Shown piece by piece: positions 1-8,821 of a stretch of DNA of 49,478 nt (position 1 is the first letter of the stretch; every line of letters starts with the position of its first letter). This DNA is from Opitutaceae bacterium. Its GTDB lineage: Bacteria > Verrucomicrobiota > Verrucomicrobiia > Opitutales > Opitutaceae. The notes below the pieces were generated by a model. It worked only from the letters and a program-made list of their open reading frames with translations, made no database searches and had not been told where the DNA came from. Both the position numbers and the translations under genes were made by a program. The stretch is from assembly GCA_030693515.1 (NCBI GenBank), contig JAUYAK010000104.1, positions 1 through 49,478 of the forward strand, read 5' to 3'.

Positions 1-650
1 GGCAAGCTCTTCGGCTCCTGTCCTCGGAAGCGACCAAACAGCTACCCGTCAACGCGGATGTCTATGTCCACTAAATCGAGGCAATCTCATCGAGACGTGC
101 CGAGTAAAAAGAAAAAGCGGAAGAAACGCTGGCTTCGGGAACTGAGAAATAAGCTAAGGGCGGAAAGCAAACCGGTCTACGCCCCCGAGATTCTGCTGCC
201 GGCAAGCAAACCGCCCGCCCGTGAGCCAAAGTGGAGGCGAGTATTGGTTTTTGTGGGTAGCGGTGCTTTGCCGGTGCAAAACGACAAGAGCGCAAACCTG
301 CCGAGCGAAAACATCAAATGTCAACCCAAGCGCAGGCGTCCGTGATACCACCATGCTCGATGCCCGTCGTCACCGCGGCGTCAGTGTCTCTTTCGACCGC
401 CCCGCGGGATTGACGAGGAAGATATGGGGCGCCAACGATTTCCCTGAGCGGTAGCGGTCCCTTCCGCGGGGGGTTGTCCACGGCTCTCGCTCAGGGGAGG
501 GCGCGCGGACGAACCCTCCTATTCTTTCGCTCACCAGACGTCCGGCTAACCGAGCTCAAGCGGGGGCTCCGAACGGGGTCAGGCTTTGGGGCTTGGGGTC
601 GGACGGCGCCGTGGTTCTAAATCTTTGAACGGGCACGCTTATTTTTCGCC
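1..650. other. Region without a confident gene
   Basis: I see no recognisable gene here. A + strand open frame at 58-345 would encode a 95-residue, very basic protein (an early Lys/Arg-rich stretch), but it has no ribosome binding site, no family I recognise, and competing frames on both strands. Base composition looks less GC-rich than the conserved genes further in. The stretch 575-587 contains GGTCAGGCTTT, which recurs at 1980-1990 on the other side of the zeta-like cassette. This looks like degraded accessory DNA. Confidence 0.4.
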
Positions 651-935
651 ATGAACGAAACTACGCCGATTAAAAACGTCCGACCCGTCACGATGCTGTT
701 CGCCGATGCGCCGAGCAGTTTTTCTGAAATGGCAGAGGCAGCGGAACTCGTGTTCGTAGAGGAGGCAACCGAGGCGGGAACCCGATACGTGATCGATTTC
801 AATGAGCTGGACGCTGCGCGGCGTGACCATCCGTTGGTCCGGCAACTCACGACCATTTCCGCCGAGCCAAGGAATGGTTCGTTCAGGCAAATCTGCCTTG
901 AGGTGAGATGTCGCGTTGGCCTGTCTTGGGCGTGA
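651..935 (+). CDS. Small hypothetical protein, 94 aa
   Basis: The frame opens with ATG at 651 (MNETTPIKNVRPV) and stops at 935. The product is acidic in its first two thirds and ends in a Cys/Arg-rich tail that looks less protein-like, so the 3' part may be disrupted. I see no signal peptide, membrane segment or motif and do not recognise a family. It lies 130 bases upstream of the zeta-like kinase gene on the same strand, so it could belong to that accessory cassette, but there is no overlap to prove coupling. It may be spurious. Confidence 0.3.
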   Translation: MNETTPIKNVRPVTMLFADAPSSFSEMAEAAELVFVEEATEAGTRYVIDFNELDAARRDHPLVRQLTTISAEPRNGSFRQICLEVRCRVGLSWA

Positions 936-1065
936 TACTCGTGCTCATGAATGACCAGAGGTTCACCAAGGCGGCCAACTGCAGGGGTGCGGCTAACAAT
1001 GCGAAGGGCACGAACCCCAACCGCGTCGGGCGCTCACGGCGCTCGGAGTAAGCCTGCGTGTCGCC

Positions 1066-1581
1066 TTGAAACCTCCCCGCTGCATCATCATTGCCGGGCC
1101 GAACGGGGCGGGCAAAACCACCTTCGCGACCGAGTTTCTGCCGCGAAAGCGTGGGATCACGCGTTTTGTTAATGCCGATCTGATCGCGGCGGGACTTTCG
1201 CCGCTGGCACCTGCCCGGGCGCAGATGTCCGCCGGGCGACTGTTCCTGCGCGAAATGGACCGCTACGCGGCGGCACGGGAGGATTTTGGTTTTGAGTCCA
1301 CTCTCAGTGGTCGGACTTACCTCACTCGAATCGAGCAATGGAAGGAGCGGGGCTACCACATCGAAATCGTGTTCCTCTGGCTGCCATCGGCCGAGCTGGC
1401 GAAAGCGCGTGTCGCCGCGCGCGTGCGGGAGGGCGGCCACAACGTTCCGGCGGCTGATATCGTGCGCCGCTATCGGCGGGGCTGGGAAAACTTTGAGCGA
1501 CTTTACGCCGGACTTGCGGATGCGTGGAGCGTCTTCGACAATTCAGTGGCTCCGATCCGAGTCCTCCGCGAACTCCCATGA
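1066..1581 (+). CDS. Zeta-toxin-like P-loop kinase/ATPase
   Basis: This is a 171-residue P-loop protein of the zeta toxin-like group. The N-terminus carries a clear Walker A motif, GPNGAGKTT, at residues 11-19. It is followed by VNADLIAAGL, the position where zeta kinases have a conserved Asp, and by FGFESTLSGRTYL, a conserved Glu/Ser/Arg segment. Classical zeta toxins phosphorylate UDP-N-acetylglucosamine. Chromosomal short forms like this one are often stand-alone or paired with a small protein, and their substrate is mostly unknown. The start is probably TTG at 1066, because no ATG or GTG lies in frame between the upstream stop at 994-996 and the P-loop. The stop overlaps the ATG of the next gene (ATGA at 1578-1581), so the two are translationally coupled. 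Confidence 0.8.
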   Translation: MKPPRCIIIAGPNGAGKTTFATEFLPRKRGITRFVNADLIAAGLSPLAPARAQMSAGRLFLREMDRYAAAREDFGFESTLSGRTYLTRIEQWKERGYHIEIVFLWLPSAELAKARVAARVREGGHNVPAADIVRRYRRGWENFERLYAGLADAWSVFDNSVAPIRVLRELP

Positions 1582-1784
1582 AAAAATCCAATTTCGACGA
1601 GCCCCTGACGAAAGCCGCCGCGGATTCTTTGCGGCGTGCCGCGAACGTTGCCCGCGAACGCGCCGCTCGCACTACGGGTTTTGTCGTCATGTGGAAGAAT
1701 GGGCGGGTCGCGAGAATCCCCGTCATGAAATCGAAGAAGCGCGGAGCGCCTTCAGCCGGATTGGCCGCGTCGGCGGCCAAGTAA
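1578..1784 (+). CDS. Small partner of the zeta-like kinase, 68 aa
   Basis: The ATG at 1578 overlaps the stop of the zeta-like gene by four bases. The 68-residue product has a helical, Ala/Arg-rich N-terminal half (residues 10-30), then TTGFVVMWKNGRVARIP, which reads as a short beta-hairpin, and a basic tail. Small proteins with a terminal aromatic/basic hairpin of this kind commonly follow short chromosomal zeta-like ATPases. I infer a cognate partner, possibly an antitoxin or regulator. No conserved toxin-neutralising domain is recognisable, so the antitoxin role is a hypothesis based on position and size. Confidence 0.6.
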   Translation: MKKSNFDEPLTKAAADSLRRAANVARERAARTTGFVVMWKNGRVARIPVMKSKKRGAPSAGLAASAAK

Positions 1785-2216
1785 TACCAATCGCCCTTAA
1801 ATTCTAGACTCTCGATTGGGTGGGACGTGCCCGTCCTCGACAATCGTTCGGAAGTCCCTCCTTCGAGGGGCGTTGGCATGATCCGCTTCGCCCTAGCCGC
1901 TAACGAAGCCTTCGAGGGCAGACTATTGCTCGGGCCGCTCGTTGCAACCAGGGCCGGGCGGGGGCAGGGAGCCGAGTGCGGTCAGGCTTTATGTTTTTGG
2001 GCTGATCACTTCGCCGACGTGCGCGTGCGCCGGTCAGGTCGTCAGGCCGAGCAGGCCGCGGGTGAGCTGGAAATCGACCAGGCCGCGTTCGCTGGCGACG
2101 CCCGATTGCTGGCGCTTTGCGACGGCGGCGAGGCGCGCGACCATGGCGTCCGCATCGGCCGGTGGTGGCTGCCGCAGGGGGGCGTTTTTGAACTATGAAC
2201 GGCCTCGTTTCGCAGC
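1785..2216. other. Non-coding or decayed region
   Basis: No intact gene is visible. It contains a second GGTCAGGCTTT (1980-1990, first copy at 577-587), a repeated CTTCGAGG motif, and a short minus-strand open frame at 2034-2192 that looks like the tail of a lost gene (separate entry). Together with the metH fragment immediately to the right, this is a graveyard between the zeta-like cassette and metH. Confidence 0.5.
2034..2192 (-). pseudogene. Possible C-terminal remnant of an unidentified gene
   Basis: On the minus strand an open frame with no start codon near its beginning reads a protein-like tail: FKNAPLRQPPPADADAM, then an Ala/Arg helix, then GLVDFQLTRGLLGLTT before a TGA at 2034-2036. 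A stop (TAG) lies directly upstream of FKN. The amphipathic pattern and natural-looking ending suggest the last 50 or so residues of a real protein whose 5' part is gone. I cannot name the family. Confidence 0.25.
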
Positions 2217-2342
2217 TCAGTAATCCATCCACGAAAGGCCCGTCCGTTTTTTAGCATCGGCGACGACGTTTTTTTCGCGTGGCGTAGGCGTCGATTTGGT
2301 CACCGCCAAGTTTTCCCGCTGTGAAGTATTTTGAACCGGGTG
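2217..2342 (-). pseudogene. Degenerate, frameshifted duplicate of the metH 3' end
   Basis: Read on the minus strand, this stretch first gives SKYFTAGKLGGDQIDAYAT. After a run of A it continues, in a different frame, as NVVADAKKRTGLSWMDY and then a stop. The intact methionine synthase just upstream ends [19 protein letters not shown], then [19 protein letters not shown]. About 38 residues therefore align, with one frameshift at the A-run. The similarity stops abruptly before SKYF. This is a decayed tandem copy of the activation-domain tail, lying about 50 bases beyond the functional stop codon. Confidence 0.8.
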
Positions 2343-2392
2343 GTTGACCTGCCTTCGCCCAGGCTGCGGCGCGGCAAGGATGCACGCCGCAA

Positions 2393-5214
<2,822 letters not shown>

Positions 5215-5218
<4 letters not shown>

Positions 5219-5297
5219 TGATGAACACTGATGGGCACTGATGATCGGAAGTGGAATCGAGCATCAGTGAAAATAAGTGCGCATCAGTGGTTCAAAA
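5215..5297. repeat. CACTGATG direct and inverted repeat between metH halves
   Basis: The 82-bp gap between the two metH parts, plus a few bases, consists largely of CACTGATG direct repeats on the left and CATCAGTG inverted copies on the right. The outermost arms AACCACTGATG and CATCAGTGGTT are exact inverted complements of 11 bp. The likely GTG start of the downstream half lies within the left arm. Similar CACTGATGAA-type repeats occur as dispersed intergenic repeats in environmental bacteria; that is recalled knowledge and was not searched here. Confidence 0.8.
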
Positions 5298-5300
5298 AAC

Positions 5301-6392
5301 TCAGGCGACTGCTAGGGGTTCGAGGCCGCTGAGACGCAGGGCGCGCGCGGCTTGGGGGAGCATGCGCGGGGCGCGCCCTTTCACGGCCTGCGCGATGGCG
5401 GCGATGTGCGGCGGCGTCGAACCGCAGCAGCCGCCGACCATGTTGAGCCAGCCGTTGGCGGCGAATTCGCCGAGGACCTGGGCCATGTCAGCCGGCGACT
5501 CGTCGTAGCCGCCGAAGGCATTCGGCAGGCCGGCGTTCGGGTAGCACGTGGTGTAGCAACCGGCGAGGCGCGAGAGCTCCTCGACATAGGGGCGCATCGC
5601 GGCGCCACCAAGCGCGCAGTTGATGCCGACAGAAAACGGCTGCGCGTGCGCAATGCTCGCGTAGAACGCCCCGATGGTCTGGCCCGAGAGCGTGCGGCCG
5701 GAGGCATCGGTGATCGTGACGCTGATCATCACGGGCACGCGCGCGGCGTCGCCGCGCTGATCGAAAACCTGCTCGATGGCGAAGAGCGCGGCCTTGGAAT
5801 TCAGCGTGTCGAAGATCGTCTCGACGAGCAGCGCATCCACGCCGCCGTCGAGCAGCGCCTCGATTTGTTCGGTGTAGGCACCGACGACTTGGTCCCACGT
5901 GACGGCGCGGTAGTCCGGGCGGTTGACGTCGGGCGACATCGAGAGTGTGCGGTTGAGCGGGCCAATGGCACCGGCGACGAAGCGGCGGCGGCCCGGGGTG
6001 GCGGCCTCGGCGGCGAGCGCGGCGCGGCGCGCGCAGGCGACGGCGGCGAGGTTGATGTCGCGGACGAACGGCTCGCACTGGTAGTCGGCCATGCCGATGG
6101 AGGTGCTGGAAAACGTGTTGGTCTCCACCAGGTCCGCGCCGGCGGCGAAGTAGTCGGCGTGGATTTGCTCGATCACATCGGGCCGCGTGATCGAGAGGAG
6201 GTCGTTGTTGCCCTGCAGATCGTGGGGGTGGGATTTGAAGCGTTCGCCGCGGAAGTCGGCCTCCCCGAGCTTGTAGGTCTGGATCATCGAGCCCATCGCG
6301 CCATCGAGCACGACGATCTTCGAGGCGAAGAGGCGGCGAAACGCATCCTGGGCGTCGGCCGGGCCGGGCGGCTGATGGGCGGGCTGAGTCAT
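5301..6392 (-). CDS. metH: Methionine synthase MetH, homocysteine-binding part
   Basis: A 363-residue homocysteine S-methyltransferase domain corresponding to the N-terminal module of MetH. It supplies the zinc-bound homocysteine thiolate that accepts the methyl group from methylcobalamin. It shows VLDGAMGSMIQ near residue 29, VETNTFSST, the first zinc Cys in GINCALGG and the Cys pair in GGCCGSTPPH. It ends RLSGLEPLAVA, exactly where full-length MetH would pass through the linker into the pterin domain, and a true TGA stop follows. It is the first gene of a two-gene operon with the larger part, 82 bp apart. Split MetH proteins are known in some bacteria. The two proteins should function as a complex or by diffusion. 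Confidence 0.95.
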   Translation of the reverse strand: MTQPAHQPPGPADAQDAFRRLFASKIVVLDGAMGSMIQTYKLGEADFRGERFKSHPHDLQGNNDLLSITRPDVIEQIHADYFAAGADLVETNTFSSTSIGMADYQCEPFVRDINLAAVACARRAALAAEAATPGRRRFVAGAIGPLNRTLSMSPDVNRPDYRAVTWDQVVGAYTEQIEALLDGGVDALLVETIFDTLNSKAALFAIEQVFDQRGDAARVPVMISVTITDASGRTLSGQTIGAFYASIAHAQPFSVGINCALGGAAMRPYVEELSRLAGCYTTCYPNAGLPNAFGGYDESPADMAQVLGEFAANGWLNMVGGCCGSTPPHIAAIAQAVKGRAPRMLPQAARALRLSGLEPLAVA

Positions 6393-6436
6393 GGCGGGAA
6401 GCTAGGGCGAGACCGGGGGTTGGCAAGCGACATATC

Positions 6437-6462
6437 TACGCATCCATATTCGTTGATGCGTA
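6437..6462. promoter_or_regulatory. Inverted repeat upstream of metH, candidate operator
   Basis: TACGCATC (6437-6444) and GATGCGTA (6455-6462) form a perfect 8-bp inverted repeat with a 10-base AT-rich spacer, 45-70 bases upstream of the metH start. Placement in the metH promoter region and dyad symmetry suggest a transcription-factor site, for example for an ArsR/SahR-like or MetR-like regulator. No such regulator gene is in the window, so the identity is inference. It could also form an RNA hairpin in the metH leader. Confidence 0.45.
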
Positions 6463-6503
6463 TGACTGAGATGAGGGTTGCTAAGCGGGGCGGGGCGCGG
6501 TGG

Positions 6504-6714
6504 CCTGCCGGGGTTCGTCGTTCTTTATTGATTCCGGAAACAGGGAAGGCCGTGCAAGCCGGCCACAGTTGCGCTGCGGTAACGCATCACAGACCCCCAT
6601 CCTGCGCGAGCGGGAGCAGAGCCAATCCGCGACTCCGGTCGCGGGTGAAGGCGGGGGCGAGGCGCCGCGAGTCCGCTCGCGGCACACATGCGGAGTCCGA
6701 ACACCTGCCCGGGA
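6504..6714 (+). promoter_or_regulatory. Cobalamin riboswitch
   Basis: On the + strand the B12 box GAGTCCGAACACCTGCC (6693-6709) matches the consensus rAGYCMGgAgaCCkGCC. Upstream, GGGAAGGCCGTGCAAG (6543-6558) with the following GCGCTGCGGTAA matches the conserved cobalamin-aptamer core (GGGAA, then GGTGNAA, then CNNCTGTNA). The left P1 side lies near 6504-6512. The element ends about 140 bases before the btuB start. By the known mechanism, adenosylcobalamin binding would repress the receptor. Exact ends and the expression-platform hairpin are not resolved by eye. Confidence 0.9.
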
Positions 6715-6851
6715 TTGCTCACGCGTGAGGCGCGATTGCGCGCGCCACCCGCGAAAACTTCATCGCAAAAATGAAGCGTGAGAGTGTGCCCGTGTCGCCG
6801 TCCGCGGCGCCCGGTCCTGCTCTTTGCGCCCAGCTCGATCCGCAGGACTCC

Positions 6852-8729
6852 ATGAAAACGAATCGTTCCCCCGCCGGGCGCCGTGTGCGCCGGGCTTTGC
6901 TTCGTGCCGCCGGCCTCGCGACGCTCCTCGCGTCCGCCGCCAGCTCACTCGCGCAGACGCCGCCGGCCCAGCTTACGCCGGTCGTCACGACGGCCACCCG
7001 CACGCCGGCCGAGGTGCAGACCCTCGGCACGGCCTTCGAGACGTTCTCGGCCGAGGAGCTGGCGCGTCGCCAAGTGCGCACGCTCGCGGGCGCGCTGGGT
7101 GGCGCGCCGGGAGCGCCGGCGTTTGCGACCGGGGCGCCGGGGGCCGTGACCTCGCTCTTCCTGCGGGGCGCGAATTCCAACCAGACCCTTTTCCTAGTCG
7201 ACGGCCTGCGCCTCAACGACCCCAACACCGACTACGCTGTCTTCCTCGGCGGTGCGTGCGTGGGGGCGTGCGACAGCCTTGAGGTGTCGCACGGCCCGCA
7301 GAGCACGCTCTACGGCGGCGAGGCGGCGGGCGGCGTGATTGCGCTGCGCGCCCAGCGCGGTGCGGGTGCGCCGAGCGGCCGCGTGGGGATCGAGGCGGGC
7401 AGCTTCGGCACCGTGCAGGGCTCGATCGCGGCGCAGGGCGAACGGGGCGCCACCGCGTGGAGCTTTTCCGCGCAAGGCGGCCACACCGACAACGAGCGCG
7501 CGAACAATGCCTTCGACTCCACCAACACCGTGCTCCGTCTCGACCGCACGCTCAACGCGCGCGTGAGTGTGGGCGGCACGGCCCGCTGGTTCCACGGCGT
7601 GTATGGCTCGCCCGGCGACCGCTTCACCAACGACCCCGACAACGAGGAGCGCGAGAGCAACCTGCTCGCGACGGCATTTGCTGACGTGAAACTCTCGCCC
7701 GTGTGGACCGCGCGCACGGTGCTGGGCGGGCAGGACCGGCGCTTCACGGCGGAGAGCCCGCGTGCGGGCCGGCCGACGGCCTTCACCGTCGTGAAAAACC
7801 GCCGTGCCGTGATCGACACGCAGACGAGCTACACCGGCTGGGAGCGTCACCGCGCCACCGCCGGCCTCACCGCCGAGGCCAATCACACGCGCAACACCGG
7901 CTTCGGCGACATCAACAAGAAGCAGGGTCTGCTCGCGGTCTTCGCGCAGGACGAGTGGTCCCCTGCGGAGCACGTTTTCCTGACTGGCGGCCTGCGCAGC
8001 GACGACTTCGACACCTTCGGCCGTGCCACGACGGGCCGCGCGACGGCCGCGTGGCTTGCGGTGCCCGCGACCCTCAAATTCCGCGCGAGCCACGGCACCG
8101 CCTTCCGCTCGCCGAGTTTCCTTGATCTCTACGGGCGCAGTGCGTTCTACACGGGCAACCCCGCGCTGCGCGCCGAACGCGCGCGTGGCACCGATGCGGG
8201 CGCGGACTTCTATTTCGCCGCGCGCCGGGGCACCCTCAGCGCGACGTGGTTCGAGACGCGCTTCACCGACCTGATCGCGAGCACGGCGAATTTCCGCAGC
8301 GTGGAAAATATCCAGCGCGCCCGCACCCGCGGCGCGGAGATCGCGGCGCAGTTTGCGCAGCCGGGGGTCGGAGGCATCCGTGCAAACTACACCTACCTGG
8401 AGGCCGACAACCGCACGACCGGCACGCGACTCCTCCGCCGCCCACGCCAAGGCGGCAGCGTCGATGCGTGGGCCGAGCCCGCCCGCGGAGTCACGCTTGG
8501 CGGCGGCCTGGCTTTCGCCGCGCACCGGCGCGATGTCGATGCGCGCACGTTTCGCCAAATCGACGCCGAGGACTACACGGTCGTTCGTCTCTACGGATCG
8601 TGGCAGGCGACGCCACGCCTCGCGTTGAAGGCGCGTTGTGAAAACCTGCTCGGTGAACGTTACGAGGAAGTGAACGGCTACCCCGCCCTCGGCTTCGGTG
8701 CGTTCGCCGGGGTCGAATGGAAGTTCTGA
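6852..8729 (+). CDS. btuB: TonB-dependent outer-membrane receptor, probable cobalamin receptor BtuB
   Basis: A 625-residue outer-membrane transporter. The ATG at 6852 starts a good signal peptide (twin Arg region, then LLRAAGLATLLASAASSLA). An in-frame ATG at 6771 would put 27 non-signal residues in front and is less likely. The mature protein begins with a TonB-box-like PVVTTATRT, then a plug domain with SLFLRGANSNQTLFLVDGLRLND and GPQSTLYGGEAAGGVI, then a beta-barrel ending in the aromatic terminus GVEWKF required for outer-membrane insertion. The cobalamin riboswitch directly upstream is the main evidence that the ligand is a corrinoid. The gene is divergent from metH. Confidence 0.88.
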   Translation: MKTNRSPAGRRVRRALLRAAGLATLLASAASSLAQTPPAQLTPVVTTATRTPAEVQTLGTAFETFSAEELARRQVRTLAGALGGAPGAPAFATGAPGAVTSLFLRGANSNQTLFLVDGLRLNDPNTDYAVFLGGACVGACDSLEVSHGPQSTLYGGEAAGGVIALRAQRGAGAPSGRVGIEAGSFGTVQGSIAAQGERGATAWSFSAQGGHTDNERANNAFDSTNTVLRLDRTLNARVSVGGTARWFHGVYGSPGDRFTNDPDNEERESNLLATAFADVKLSPVWTARTVLGGQDRRFTAESPRAGRPTAFTVVKNRRAVIDTQTSYTGWERHRATAGLTAEANHTRNTGFGDINKKQGLLAVFAQDEWSPAEHVFLTGGLRSDDFDTFGRATTGRATAAWLAVPATLKFRASHGTAFRSPSFLDLYGRSAFYTGNPALRAERARGTDAGADFYFAARRGTLSATWFETRFTDLIASTANFRSVENIQRARTRGAEIAAQFAQPGVGGIRANYTYLEADNRTTGTRLLRRPRQGGSVDAWAEPARGVTLGGGLAFAAHRRDVDARTFRQIDAEDYTVVRLYGSWQATPRLALKARCENLLGERYEEVNGYPALGFGAFAGVEWKF

Positions 8730-8745
8730 CCAATCGCGGATTGTT

Positions 8746-8777
8746 ATTCGTCCGGCCCGCGGCTAGACCGGACGAAT
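8746..8777 (+). terminator. Hairpin after btuB
   Basis: ATTCGTCCGG (8746-8755) and CCGGACGAAT (8768-8777) are perfect 10-bp complements with a 12-base loop, 16 bases after the btuB stop and 44 bases before the TPR lipoprotein start. There is no strong T-run, so it may act as an mRNA-stabilising or attenuating hairpin rather than a full terminator. Confidence 0.5.
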
Positions 8778-8821
8778 CCTCAACGTGCTCGTCGCGTCAG
8801 GCGGCCGTTCGATTTCCCTTC

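Noticed and set aside
58-345. Basic 95-residue open frame near the left edge
   Set aside because: No ribosome binding site, no recognisable family, and overlapping competing frames; mentioned only within the region note.
6393-6480. SAM or SAH riboswitch upstream of metH
   Set aside because: No conserved SAM-I, SAM-II or SAH aptamer core could be found on the minus strand; only a simple 8-bp dyad is present.
7194-8558. Minus-strand 454-codon open frame opposite btuB
   Set aside because: Composition is Arg/Ala-rich with no domain; the + strand encodes a complete TonB receptor with plug and barrel motifs.
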